From Aspidiotus rigidus (Eukaryota > Arthropoda > Insecta > Hemiptera > Diaspididae), in NCBI GenBank assembly GCA_035079385.1, contig JAVHKY010000039.1, positions 992,001 to 1,056,000 on the forward strand: DNA of 64,000 bases, given 5' to 3'. The position numbers and the translations under genes were made by a program. Each line of letters starts with the position of its first letter. Positions within the stretch are counted from its first letter, which is position 1. Positions 31,412 to 41,139 of the stretch are shown piece after piece. The notes under the pieces were generated by a model. That model did no database searches. It was not told the DNA's origin and worked only from the letters and a program-made list of their open reading frames with translations.

Positions 31412-33730
31412 GGCAAAAATAATAGTAATTTTATGAAGTGATGATAAAATAAGAGTGGCAGTGATGGCGCCGACAAAGGTGACCCCCCCCGTTTTAAGGT
31501 AGCATTGCTACTGACTTACATCAAAGATCCTACGTACGCAAGTAGCAAGGCTACTCTCCTCCATCGTGCAACTTTATTAAGACTTCGTTGACTTTGCGTG
31601 CAAAAGTATTCCTCCCATTGAAAAATACATAGATTGTGCCCTCGTGCTTTACTATTATTTTTGTTGTACAACGACAGGCTCGATTCAGAGGGGCACGTTC
31701 AAACTGAGCTGTTCTGCATTTTGGAATTCTAAATAAGTCTCGGTCTCGTGTGGACCGAGCAGTTGCTAGAAAACCCACTTCGCTCAGTAAAGTTAGAGCA
31801 CTAAATAGGGAGTGAAGACATACGCCATTTTGGATCATAGAAAAACCCTCCAAAGTACAACGCGTCTCGCGTAACATCGCGGAGCGGCGAACTTTGGGTT
31901 TTTTTGTGGTATCCGCGATGTTACGCGAGACGCGTTCTACCTTGGAGAGTTTTTCTATAATCTAAAATGGCTTACGTCTTCACTCCCTATTTAGTGCTCT
32001 AGTAAAGTCGGTGACTGTAATAAGTCCCAGATGAACAATAAAAGACCAACTTCCCTCCTTATCGCTAGGCTGGTGAGTTCATAGCCCAACATTAATTCTC
32101 TGTATGATATTGTTGAATCATAATAACCGAAGAATCTTTTTTGAGCTCGTTATAATTTTTCCATACTCTCTTTCCCTGAGGGCTCCCATACCACTCTCGC
32201 GCGAAGTTCTGCTGAGATCTCACTTATGGAAAGTACAGAATTTGCAATGTCATAGTATTAGTGAACATCCTCGAGTGCCGCATTATGAGTCCAAGATTAC
32301 GACTGAGCGATTTTTGGAACTGTTTTACAAAATTTAGATCATGACTAAGGAACACCCCATGTGTCTTAACTTCTTCAACCCGCTTTATGTCCTCTCCCTT
32401 AACGGCATTAATTGTACCTATCGTTTTTTTTAAATTTATGATAGTGATATGTACAAATTTCTTGATACTTAATGGCAAGAGATTTCCCTCACTCCAACCG
32501 ACTAATCTATTGAGATCTCGCTGCAGCATTGTACCTCACTGTAGATTTTTACGTCATTAGCATACAGTAAGCATTTGAGCATCAAGGACATACAACAGGA
32601 ACGAGTACGGGCCCAAGTTGGATTCCTGAGGCGCTCCTGAGGGATTTTTGAAAACTTCCGAGCATGTTCCTTTGAACGCCACGTATTATTTTCTCCCGTA
32701 TAGATGTGATTCAAATAACTCCAGAAGAGATTTAGAGAAACCTAGACGATTTACCGAATTCCACCTCTCTCAACTACCTCCAAAAGGCAAATTCCGTCTC
32801 CTCATCGACTCTCTCTCTCTCTTCTCACTATACTCCTCTCATCCAATCATACAACGCATTCTTCTCTCAATTCACGCTCTGGACTCAACTAACACCTAAA
32901 TAATTTTCATAGCAAGTTGGTCTGTCCAGCACCTTAGACCACAAAAATGACTACCTTTCACTTATTACCCAATCATAGACACACTCGAGAAAAATCAATC
33001 CAACAACAAACTCCTCGTGCTAAAAAAAATCCCCGTCTTCGGGTCATCATCCATTAGGAACCCTGGGCAAAAGCTCGAAGAAGTCATTCTCTCGCATCTA
33101 AGAATAGGCCAGATAAAAATTACCCACTCCCACATAACTAACACCCACATCGTAACCCCTCCATCTTGCCCCTATTGCCAACAAAACAATTTAACTTTTT
33201 TCGTGACCCCTAGTCTCATCTCTCCGTTCCCTCCTCCCTCATTCGAGCACTCAAAAACAACCACAATACCATTTTTGGTACCTACAACACTTACAACTAA
33301 CTAACTTTTATTCCAGCATCCAAACCAACCTAATTGCCTGCACTAATTTTCCTCAATATTAACCTCTTATCCTTAATCTATCCTTACATCTACGAAATAA
33401 TTAATTTAACCGCCGAGCTAGTAACCATAATATTGTACGTAGTTTTAGAGCTCGTTAAAAGAATAAAAATAATTATTTACTTTTTGTATTTATACTGACG
33501 AAGAGTATCTGTTTTTGATTGAATTTCAGAAATTAAAAACGTGTCACCATTTTGATGGATACTATACAGAAAGTATAGTATGTGCAATTATCGCTGCTCT
33601 TTGGTTATTCTGGGGAAAGAGACAAATCAAACACTTGGAGGAGCAGGATCCGACGTCGTGGATCGTTCGACGGAAACAGGATAAGCCAGATGTCATCAAG
33701 GAGGAACCTCACTACTATGACTACAATTAA
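18891..33730 (+). CDS. SLC33A1: Acetyl-CoA transporter, SLC33A1/AT-1 family, paralog 1 (nine exons)
   Basis: Multi-pass carrier of the AT-1 family, which moves acetyl-CoA from cytosol into the ER lumen for lysine acetylation of nascent proteins. Exons: 18891-19070, 19137-19263, 19335-19503, 24929-25080, 28853-29055, 29128-29312, 29726-29843, 29919-30107, 33530-33730. All junctions are GT-AG and the frames join into 507 residues with no stop. Family blocks in order: IPIILQNRKSSYTDQ (residues about 46-60), FKLLWAPIID, GRRKTW (89-94), ENWLGSEDG, HDIALDAW, RNIGHSG, FWAITFLAST, GFGPVNGV, DAGVP, ILPFALSRY, SDPRFGGTYLTLLNT, FDGYYTES. The ATG is preceded by ATAAA; an upstream in-frame TTG is unlikely to be used. 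The N-terminus (about 20 residues before TM1) is much shorter than in human SLC33A1. The large introns 3, 4 and 8 contain the mobile elements listed separately. It could be a diverged family member with another substrate. Confidence 0.93.
20025..20270 (-). CDS. Small ORF with signal-peptide-like N-terminus inside LINE 3' region (doubtful gene)
   Basis: An 81-residue minus-strand frame starts MSKVVLLGCALMFCVSAMAF, which looks like a cleavable signal peptide. A short acidic, Arg-rich part with Cys residues follows (GDCRGEERICQ, later RYCTCDTSD). It overlaps the 3' UTR-like tail of R1 derivative 2 and lies in intron 3 of SLC33A1 copy 1 on the opposite strand. The homologous stretch at 9960-10072 keeps the first nine codons, but a deletion of about 40 bp removes the rest of the hydrophobic segment and shifts the frame. 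It may be a real small secreted peptide carried with the repeat, or a chance frame in a LINE UTR. I favour chance. Confidence 0.25.
   Translation of the reverse strand: MSKVVLLGCALMFCVSAMAFQLGDCRGEERICQRESTNTEVISERIDSGVNAYETRTLFTAEDGRYCTCDTSDIHLQWIVQ
20100..20995 (-). mobile_element. Internally deleted R1-clade LINE derivative, copy 2
   Basis: Nearly identical in layout to the copy at 9945-10790. A short RT piece is fused to the ORF2 C-terminus (LAPSSLVPAMLGSVEG within 20237-20611) with the same internal deletion joint and the same end sequence. It sits in intron 3 of SLC33A1 copy 1, antisense to the gene. Small differences (for example missing CTGCCTGGC near 20692) show the copies have diverged independently. 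Confidence 0.75.
21391..21780 (-). pseudogene. Jockey/I-like LINE reverse-transcriptase thumb fragment
   Basis: The minus frame reads PPLLLNSTPIPFTNMVEVLS, FHSRHSWLSTINKI, LGVLNVVLH, and LQITYKSLTSRYLIHCLSIQ. The layout follows the RT thumb of Jockey/I-type LINEs: a W-x-x-H/TI segment, then LNVLK, then a Y-x-S-L-x-x-x-L-x-x-L-x-x-IQ run. The palm is absent. It lies antisense in intron 3 of SLC33A1 copy 1. Confidence 0.5.
22240..22397. repeat. Dispersed repeat, paired with about 24330-24470
   Basis: Both places share GTAGCA, a GGGGGAGTGG core, GACGTTTT and an ending AAATTTCAGGTTTCCTTAT. The first is followed immediately by a TA tract. A CTAGCTAGAAAAGTGAGGTA-type phrase at 22280 also recurs at 23957. 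Confidence 0.5.
22398..22478. repeat. TA-rich dinucleotide tract
   Basis: TA repeats are interrupted only by two TTTAT units near 22435-22450. The antisense Tyr-Ile frames are artefacts. Confidence 0.95.
22480..22830. repeat. Two direct repeats of about 175 bp
   Basis: Both units carry TTTTTGTCCGCGGAACTCC, GAAACTACCCGATGGATTTT, GCCATATTGTAGTA, GAAGATGTGCACCTGCA and CGGATGAGTAGTTCTCGAGA. Differences are few. The paired antisense frames reflect this duplication. Confidence 0.85.
23230..24260 (-). pseudogene. I/Jockey-like LINE 3' end: RNase H and C-terminal finger remnants
   Basis: The minus strand at 24257-23940 carries an RNase H-like remnant (recoverable across frames as NEIPKNEKIDVETKEATNHP, resembling the GIPGNExAD..AKxA block). 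From about 23640 the motif EEVILARLRIGHTRLTHTYL is followed by PPSCSHCLQENLSVDHFIF and SCP. That is the RLRIGHTRLTHxYL plus CxxC..HxxxxC C-terminus typical of Jockey/I-type LINEs. The stretch between the two parts (23660-23940) is unassigned. It lies in intron 3 of SLC33A1 copy 1, antisense. Confidence 0.8.
24330..24470. repeat. Second copy of the 22240-22397 repeat
   Basis: It shares the GGGGGAGTGG, GACGTTTT and TTCAGGTTTCCTTAT landmarks with the earlier copy, but without the TA tract. Confidence 0.5.
25806..27412 (-). pseudogene. Penelope-like element B, minus arm of a head-to-head pair
   Basis: The minus strand from about 27412 reads YQCGANGFPNHLKEPSKFII, then LGPNPVPLPYRLPKVN, aligning with QCGAK.. 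and LEPNPVPPLLYGLPKV of copy A. RT-like fragments follow (27287-27012), with many breaks through the palm. The C-terminal endonuclease end is QGKFVLQRIEIS, LNRYIHGGVLIGYVVYENGS, DESLGQS (26128-25865). A 3' UTR continues to about 25806, where the hairpin is cut short. No intact catalytic box remains. It lies in intron 4 of SLC33A1 copy 1. Confidence 0.82.
27600..28305. mobile_element. Possible MITE-like insertion in the PLE-B 3' UTR
   Basis: The sequence splits the 3' UTR between TCAGTCCTGATTTC and TTATTTTTCAGCATTATTGG, an order that is continuous in the minus arm. The inserted piece has weak inverted ends (GCCTGTTGCACAA near 27603; GTCTTGCACAACGGGTAG near 28280) and recurring GTGCC/TTGCAC words. 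No coding capacity was seen. The terminal repeats are imperfect and no clear target duplication was found. Confidence 0.4.
28328..28368 (+). other. Conserved PLE 3'-UTR hairpin (copy B)
   Basis: The outer helix GCTTTC (28328-28333) / GAAAGC (28363-28368) encloses GATGATGGTTTTTGACCC. GCTCGT follows. It is the same architecture as in PLE copies D and E. Confidence 0.6.
29340..29510. repeat. TCGAC-rich repeat in intron 6 of SLC33A1 copy 1
   Basis: Dense GTCGAC, GTCGATT and AAGTCGACTC words occur about every 10-30 bp. They resemble 38590-39150 and 43100-43260. This is intronic, although the reading frame of exon 6 runs on through it. Confidence 0.55.
30415..30960 (+). repeat. Composite minisatellite element, plus copy in intron 8
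   Basis: In order: CCGTGACGG-type blocks (30420-30535), TTTTGTTGAGGGTACTTTCA, CGTCCGCGAGCGCGAGCG, GATGACGTTACGGAGAGGGG, five to six 45-bp units (GATAGGAGGGGGACTTGGAA type), GACGACGGCTTCCTTGAA, TTGCAGCGCGTTCAAGTTGT and GGACTGCAATGGCAT. The same order occurs around 47650-51207, showing a defined composite repeat rather than random satellite. Confidence 0.8.
31378..31408. repeat. Poly-A tract
   Basis: About 30 A residues follow ATAATAATTT. It may be the tail of a retroposed repeat, but no body was identified. Confidence 0.8.
31551..32650 (-). pseudogene. Jockey/CR1-like LINE reverse-transcriptase remnant
   Basis: The minus strand from about 32640 reads GAPQESNLGPYSFLLYVL (the GVPQGSxLGPLLFLLF box), LLYANDVKIYSE (YADD changed to YAND), LQRDLNRLVGWSEGNLLPL, and VKTHGVFLSHDLNFVKQF. 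Later the C-terminal CLHSLFSALTLLS and RDLFRIPKCRTAQFERAPLN appear (31877-31551). This order matches the palm-to-C-terminus of Jockey/CR1-type LINEs. The Asp-to-Asn change in YADD and several frame breaks make it inactive. An inverted duplication of part of it forms the palindrome at 31794-32001. It lies antisense in intron 8 of SLC33A1 copy 1. Confidence 0.75.
31794..32001. repeat. Near-perfect palindrome with 90-bp arms
   Basis: Arm 1 (31794-31883) and arm 2 (31912-32001) are inverted copies with roughly nine in ten positions matching by eye. Shared blocks include TAGAGCACTAAATAGGGAGT with its continuation GAAGAC, and ACGCGTCTCGCGTAACATCG. The spacer is only 28 bp. Arm 1 encodes LINE sequence on the minus strand, so arm 2 is an inverted duplication of that piece. 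Confidence 0.9.
32690..33350 (+). pseudogene. I/Jockey-like LINE 3' end, plus strand
   Basis: Plus-strand fragments read LLIDSLSLFSLYSSHPIIQR and ILLSIHAL, resembling the D-S-x-S-x-L ... NPLVQxIL segment of LINE RNase H. Then come LEEVILSHLRIGQIKITHSH and PPSCPYCQQN, the RLRIGHTRLTH and CxxC C-terminus. It lies next to, and in the opposite orientation to, the LINE at 31551-32650, so these are two different insertions. It is in intron 8 of SLC33A1 copy 1. Confidence 0.65.
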
Positions 33731-35850
33731 GATTAGACGGTCACGAAGAAGTTTTCTTTTGGCTCGTCAGCAGAAAATTTTCCTCAAACTGGATGATTGT
33801 GTCATTAATGATTTACTTTAACGGAATTAGCAGACGTGTGTTTACAAGGAGTCGTAAGCGTTCCCTAATCATTTATTATTATTTTTTCTTTCTTTCTGAA
33901 CTAGAGAATTACCCATAATGTAACAAGTAGTTGAAGATCGTATGACGTACGTGGCCAGTAGATTGCAAAAGTCAATGTTTCAATATTCTGTATTTCAGAG
34001 TTCGAATAATTTCGGATAAGATACTTATTTCTTGTAGTTGCAGTTCATCTGCTGGCTATCCATCTACATTTAAACATTCCTCTGCATAGTAAACTGAACA
34101 ACGCTCGTGCATGAAATTATTTTGAGCCATAACTCAATTACTCGTATAATCAGATAGGCTACATATTCGTAGGATTTGAATACACTAAAGGTGTTGGTTT
34201 TTTCAAGACAAATGAAAGGTTGGCGGACTTCGAGATAATTTTTCTTCAATTTATATGTGACTCGTAGACTACATTTTTTTAATTTTTCATTTTTTTAACT
34301 CTTTCTTTTCTTCTTGTCCCTTAACAAGAAGGCGATAGGCAAGAAAAGTTTTTCATCACAGCACATTATAATTATAGACCTAGTGTAGGGCTATAAAGTT
34401 TTGTTTAATCAAAATAAATTCAAGAATTTGAATTCGTGATGCATAATTATAGAAATTCTATTTTATTACCTCATAATTTTTTGTTAATAAGTTCAAATCT
34501 CCGACTCGCAAACAGGAAAAAAACTTGAATAGTGGATGTTCGATCGCGTACTTTTCCAAGAATTTTGTACATTTGATTTTTAGCACTAGTTTTGATAAGC
34601 ATATTTTGGCTGATGTGAGGGAAATACCATTATGCAAGTTTCTCGTCCTGTATTAGACTTTTACATTTTTATATTATTAAATAATATTGACAAAATTAAA
34701 AAAAAAAAAAAAAGTTGTTCAGAAGAAGGGATGATGTATTACCTATGTGAGAACCGTTCTCCCCGGCAAGACTTGTCCATTCAACATGGTGGTCAGATTT
34801 GGTAGTGGGAGAAGAGGTTTCAAGTTCCTCTGAAACGACATAAATAGGCTAAGTGTGCAATAAAATTCTTCTTCTGTAATTACTTTGTCGAGCATTAGAA
34901 GAACATAAAATTTTTTTATTCCTCGTGATTTTTGTATTGCTCAATTTTTCACGTATAACTGGTACTCGTAATATTTGTATTCTATGTAATAGACCTGCTG
35001 TGATAATCTTTCAAAGTTGGCAAGTTTTTTATCTGTCTTATAATACAATAAACCCTTGACATCTTTTTATTTACAATTTATCATTTTTGGAATCTGTCAC
35101 TATTACAGAGGCAATTGATGTTTCAGGTCACGAATGACATAAATCGAAGATAAAAGAGAAGAAGATTACTAAATTCGCACAAAATTATTGAAAAATAATT
35201 ATATACGCTGTAATCAGCAGTATAAACCATGAAAAACTAAATTAATAATTCGTCATTCTTCGTTTTTTTTATTACATCTAACCAAAAAATAATGATTAAA
35301 AAAATAAATATTGGTAGAGAAAAAAAAAAGACAAAAAAGAAAAAATACAAAAGAAGGAATAGAAAAAAAATGTAAACATATGATACGCTCTCTAAAGTCT
35401 AAGAACTTGATAGCGTTAATTTAGTAGAAAGGTAGAAACTATTGATGAAAAAAAGGAAATCCTGAAGTTGGTGAATCGTACTTTTCCATAGACGTCCACG
35501 TGTCGGTACCAATATTCCACCAGGTTCACCAGAATATTTTCAAAGAAGAAAAGGCTCTAGCCGGACAAACGAGTGTTTCAAATGTATGGGAAAATGTTGT
35601 CCTGCGAAAACTCGAAATCCAAAAAATTGCACCCATCCGCTTACCCACATGGGTTGCAGAGCCACTTTTAGGCCTAGAATTCAGATACCTATATCTCAGG
35701 CAATAATGATCGCAGAGCAATAAAATTTGAAGACAGTATAGAAAGTGTAGGCATGCAATCATGCTATTTTTTCAGAAAAAAATATCCATATTATCCCTAG
35801 TTTCTAAAATAACAAAACTTCAGACTCAATTAAAAAACGACGGTTTCTTT
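33731..35850 (+). other. 3' flank of SLC33A1 copy 1
   Basis: AT-rich sequence following the TAA stop. Candidate poly-A signals AATAAA occur at 34413-34418 and near 35046. The used site cannot be chosen. No other gene is supported. Confidence 0.4.
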
Positions 35851-36400
35851 TTAACAAAGTTAAACGAGGAACGCAGGGAACCTGTTTCATGAGTCAAATT
35901 GGATTTGGTATTCAGTTCGAGAGTCTAAATTTTCCTTGACTCGCGAACTACATATGATAGGTGGGAAAGGGATTAGAAAAATTTCCACTCTCGAGCTATA
36001 TTATGATAGAAGGGGGATTTGAAAAAATTTCATCCTCCGCTACATACAATAGGATTCGAAATTTTTCGAAGCTTAGAAAATTTCATCCTCCTAGCTGTAC
36101 AATACGAGTTGAAATTTTTCCAAGTTTTTCGCTGGACGGCACACGGCGGACATAGGATAGGAAAGGGACTTGAGAAAAACGACGGCTTCTTTAACGAAGT
36201 TAGACTAGGAACGCGGGGAACCTGTTCTAATATGATAGGAGGGGGACTAAGCTCGAGAGTCGGAATTTTTCCTAGTCCCCCTCCTATCATATATTGCTCG
36301 AGAGTCGAAATTTTACCAAGTTTTTATTGGACGGCGCACGGCAAATTTCTCAAAAAAACCCTCATAGAATAGGTTCTCTCTTTAAAAAAAAATCTGGGGG
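35851..36400. repeat. Composite minisatellite family cluster, both orientations
   Basis: 45-bp units in plus orientation (35940-36060) are followed by an inverted set (36230-36330). Between and around them lie AACGAAGTTAGACTAGGAAC, GGGGAACCTGTTCT and ATAGAATAGGTTCTC boundary motifs. TATGATAGGAGGGGGACTA (36231-36249) and TAGTCCCCCTCCTATCATA (36273-36291) form a perfect 19-bp inverted repeat. Confidence 0.75.
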
Positions 36401-36639
36401 TGACACCTAGGGATAGTATTCATTTGATGTGCCATACACTCCACTACAACATACATTATCACCACAGCCCTCCGTGAGGTGGAACATTCCCAAAAAAATC
36501 AATATTCGGTGGATTCCTACGATTTTTTCGTCCATAGCGGGGTAAGCTATCACTGCTACTGCGACGGACCGCGAGAAATCAATACGTCAATGTAACACCA
36601 CACTCCACTGTAGGATGAAACAACAATCTAGCTGGATGA

Positions 36640-37390
36640 AAATCTATTTTCAGTATCTCGTTTATCAATTGAAGAAATCCTTATGTGAACACGTACGCCG
36701 AGTTTGGAAAAAGTGCGGTAGTAAAAAAATTCTCCAGTTGCAGGCACGTACTGGAAATAGTGGAAAATCGAGAAAATCCACCTATTCAACCTGGAGAACT
36801 GTGATTTCTGTTATTTCGTGTATCGATGACGTTAATTCTAATGTAGACAAGTCCATCGAGTTTGAAAAAAATACTCAAAAAATTCTCCAGTCGCTGGAAC
36901 AGGCTGGAAGTAGTAGGAAAACGAGAAAATTCATGGAGAACTATAATTTCTGGTATTTAGTTTAACAGTAAACACGTCCGTCAAGTTTGAAGAAAATGGT
37001 CGAAAAATTCTTCAGTGGCTGGAACTGGCTGGAAGTAGTGGAAAATTGAGAAAACCCACTTATCCAACCTGGAGAACTGTGATTTTTATTATTTTGTGAA
37101 TCGATGAGGTCAATTTTTATGTGAACATGTATACGCCGAGTTTGAAAAAAATAGTCAAAAAATTCTCTAGTCGCTGGAACGGTCTGGAAATAGAAGAAAA
37201 TCGAGAAAATCCACCTATTCAACCTGAAGAACTGTGATTTCTAGTATTTCGTTAAGGCCAATTCTAATGTGAATACGTCCGTCGAGTTTGAAAAAAATAG
37301 TCAAACAATTCTCAAGTCGCTGGAACGGTTTGGAAATAGTAGAAAATCGAGGAAATACACTTTTCAATCTCGATAACCGTTTATTCCCTA
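36640..37390. repeat. Satellite-like tandem array, about 150-bp period, five units
   Basis: Each unit contains CACGTACGCCGAGTTTGAAA-like, AAAAATTCTCCAGTCGCTGG, AAAATCGAGAAAATCCACCT, TTCAACCTGGAGAACTGTGA and TATTTCGTGTATCGATGA words. Divergence between units is moderate. The protein-like frames (36615-36965 and antisense) are repeat translations. Confidence 0.85.
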
Positions 37391-37544
37391 GATTCCACGG
37401 CCTCCAGGCCTACTTTGTGCTCGAGGAATTTTTAAATTATTTATTTCATATTCTGCAAATAATTTGACATAGGTCCTTTTTCTAATCAGATGGGAACATT
37501 GAAAAATCCAGAGCTGATTCTTTCACTTCCTTCATCTCCTGGGA

Positions 37545-38240
37545 AAACAAAAATTCTGTCACCGCAAGCTCTCCACTGAAAATAGCTCCACGGTATCATT
37601 TGCTTCCATCGCCTGAAACGAAGCGAATTTTCGCGCATTTGTCTGCTTCAATCTAGTAGGTATGTGTACGAGGTTATCGCCGTTTCCTCACTACGATCAT
37701 ATAACAGAGAAAAACCTCGCTGAATCATTCCTGCCATTGGCAGAACATGAAAATTTTTGCATATTTCCTTGCTCCGATCGAACGCGGGCTTATAGTCGTT
37801 ATCTCCTCGCAATCTCAAAACAGAACAATTTTTTTTGGTCTTCTATCGGCTCTATACGTGTAATACAACGAGCATTTTCCCGTATTCTCCGGCTTCGATC
37901 AGTCGTGGGACAGTCACCGTCTTCTCATCGCCGCGCCAGCTCCCAAAAGGAAATCTCTTTACCCTATCGCATGTCTTCCACTCGTATGAGACGACAAGAA
38001 TTTTCCTGTCTTCCCCGCTTCGATCATACACGGGGCAATCGCCGTTCCTTCATCGCAGGCTTTCAATAGAAAAAAATATTTTCGGTTTCATTCTCTTCCC
38101 TCCACATAACTCGAAGAGAATTTTTGCGTATCTTCCTGTTTTGGTCAAGTGCCGGGCGATTGCCGTTTTCTCACCGCGAGCTCATTGTGAAAAAAATATT
38201 TCGGTATCATTCCCTTCCATCAGCATGACTTAACGATGCC
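37545..38240. repeat. Second satellite-like tandem array, about 115-bp period, six units
   Basis: Units share AGAATTTTCGCGTATCTTCC-like, CTTCGATCA, CGGGCAATCGCCGTTTCCTC-like, CACCGCGAGCTC and TTCGGTATCATTCCCTTCCA words. It is GC-richer than its surroundings and unrelated by eye to the array ending 150 bp upstream. Confidence 0.8.
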
Positions 38241-38589
38241 CATCTCTAGCTTCTCTCCGCCACACCCACCAAATTTTGTCATCCATCGAAACAAGTCTTG
38301 CCGATGATCTCCCATCCATCCAGAACATCATCTCTTACCTAAAAGCTGCAAATTATCCGACGCATCTAAAATCGATTCGCTATCAAGCTCGTAATTCGAG
38401 TGCTGTTTCTTGCTTGTAAAAATGAAATTTAAAAAAATGATCAAGTATGAAAATTATACGGTAATAAGTTTGGACGTGCACGGATTTTACCCTCTTATGA
38501 TGACACATCGCTGATGAATTTTTGTCACGTTGTCTTTTACAAATCTTTGTAGCCGAAAAATTTTCTCACCCGTTTCTCGGGCAAATTCT

Positions 38590-39150
38590 GTCACTCAGAT
38601 TTGATCTCGACTGAAAATCAAGGTCAACATTGCGTCGATTCGACCATTGCTGCACTTGTCAAGCATATTTGAGATTCTCCATGGCCCGTATTATAAGTGT
38701 AATTATGATGACTGCTTCCATACTCGCAGAAAGAATGCGCATGTCAGCAAAAAGACAGGATACTACCAGACGTTGGACTCTACATCGATCTAAGGTCGAT
38801 ATTATTAGCATACATTCCCAAAAAAACTAAAAATCGACTGAATGTATCAGAGTATTCTATTTCAGGAATCTGAAGGAATCGACTGTAGATTGACGTCGAT
38901 AGAGAAAGGAGAAAGTTTATTCGAAATCGACTTTAGATCGACACCGATGTCGAAATCAACCAGCACACATTCCTAGAGAACCACAAATCGATTGTTAATC
39001 GATACAACGACAGAACAATCGATTTTAGGTTGATGGAGATACTTAGAGAATTATAGACTCAAAATCGAACTAAAATTGACGTGGTAGGAGAAAAAAAACG
39101 AAGGTGACATTTGTCGGCGCTAGAGACTTCGACGTAAGATCGATTCTAAC
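38590..39150. repeat. ATCGAC/TCGAT-rich dispersed repeat
   Basis: Repeated AATCGACTGTAGATTGACG, CGAAATCGACTTTAGATCGA and ACAAATCGATTGTTAATCGA words occur. Related stretches lie at 15190, 29340 and 43100. Confidence 0.55.
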
Positions 39151-41106
39151 AGGTAAATGAACGCAATTTTGACCAAGATTATCAAAGAAGTAAATTGGTT
39201 CGTAGAAAGAGAGCAGTGATTTTCCCCTTCATTCATATATCGTTACACATTCATACCTACTGACGAGAAAAAAGACAAAAACTCTCGCACTCCCCTTGGT
39301 CAGGCATTTTAAATATTTTAACGTGAGTATTCTTTTGTTTCTACAAAAAATTATACAAACTTTCGTAACAAGAAATTTCTCTATTAACCGTACAAAAAGT
39401 ATTCATTGGACGAACAAATTTTCTGAAAGTACTGTCGTGCACGGCTCGTAAATTATAGAAATCAGTTTTCTAAACTGTAAATAGCAGGTAAGGTTCAGCT
39501 TTGTCTTTGTTGAAATTTGTATCTTCTGCAGCTCGCCCATTACTCCAAAATAGGGTGCCAGAGTACCTAGGAAAATTTTTATGAAAATCTTCATGAATAC
39601 AATTTTCCCACCAGATAGATTATACAATATTGTTGTATAGCTATTGTCCAAATTAGCTACGTTCTAAATTAATTCTCACAAGTTGATTATACCTATTCAA
39701 CAAGTATGTAGAACGATAAATAATTATAATGCAAGTAGTTTACATATTACTGGTGCGGATGAAATCTCAATTTTCCGGTCATCAATATAAAATATTCGGT
39801 ACGTGAACGAAGGAAACAGATTACGTTTGTATGAGTGGATTAAATCAAATACTTATCGATCATTTTTTTTCTACTGGAATGATATTACGAATTCAATTTA
39901 TGTAAGTCAAAATCATTTTTATTTTGATTTTATGTGAGTTAAATATCAATTCTTTTCTCATTGTATGTTGGACCCTGATGATGTTCGCTAGGCGGACAAA
40001 ACATTTGCTTTGTTTTTGTTTTTTTTTTGTAAAAATTTGTGAGAGGCAGTGCCAAAACTATTACAGTTTGTATATAATGACACTTTCACGATTAAAATTT
40101 TTCCAATATCAGTTGGAGTTTTTACCCTTTTTGAAGAAGAGAGTATAAACCAACGATCGAAATAAGCTCTTTGCTTCCGTACTTCATTCTGTTGATAATA
40201 ATGGACGTAAGTTCAAAATACTCGTCTTCTCTCCACCCACAATTTCTTAGCCTGGTATAAGCCAGATATATTGCATGCTAGGTTATTCATGCTGACGGGC
40301 TTCACCTTTCGACCAGAAACATATCTGAGCTAGTATATGTATCAGGTGCGCTAAAATTATATCAGTATTCGAGTGGGAATTTGGGTTTTATTTGTTCTAG
40401 GCCTAGCGCAAAAATTCCAATTGTTTCCTAAAAACGTTATTTTGAAGACTCTGGCGTCAAATGGAACAAAGTGTATAGGATCACGACAGTAGAGCCTTCA
40501 AAATAATAAAGTTTTCAAATTGTACTGTTCTTTCTGTCTTATCGAGCTCTCTTTCTATTGTTTTTCGTCTGAAACACTTTAAATTTCAATAATAAGAAGC
40601 TGGTTGTAAAATGCTCGAAGCTAATGAAGGCAATCAGATTAGTATCCATAGAGACCACAATTTTTTACCATATGAAAAACAATAATATTATGCAATTTCA
40701 AACATTGCCCTTCCCAGAGTTTGTTTAAATATTTATTTTTATTATTAGTTTTTTTTTCAATTATTTATTCCATCATTATTGTATTTCTTTACATGATAAA
40801 GAGTCGAATTTTTTGAGGGGAAAAAATTTAATACAAAAAATTAAATTATGAAATTATGACGAATCCCAAATCAATGTCGAGTTCTATTATTTTCAATCTG
40901 AAGATAAATCTAGTCTGTGTCAATTCAAAAAGTAAAAAGTTGTGAAATATTTATATTATTATCAATTGGTTTCGATAGTGATTGTGATTTTTAGTTTTAC
41001 GATAGAATTTAGTGAGTCAATAGAAGTTTTAAAAAATTCAAGATGAGTTCTTAATTATTATTCAATTTTAAAAACATAATTTCTCTCGGTACTTCTTCTT
41101 CTTCTT

Positions 41107-41139
<33 letters not shown>

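Noticed and set aside
36615..36965. A 116-residue plus frame and its antisense partner
   Set aside because: Both follow the 150-bp satellite period and open on both strands.
37662..38233. Two overlapping frames of about 130 residues in different phases
   Set aside because: Both are products of the 115-bp tandem array, which stays open in two phases.
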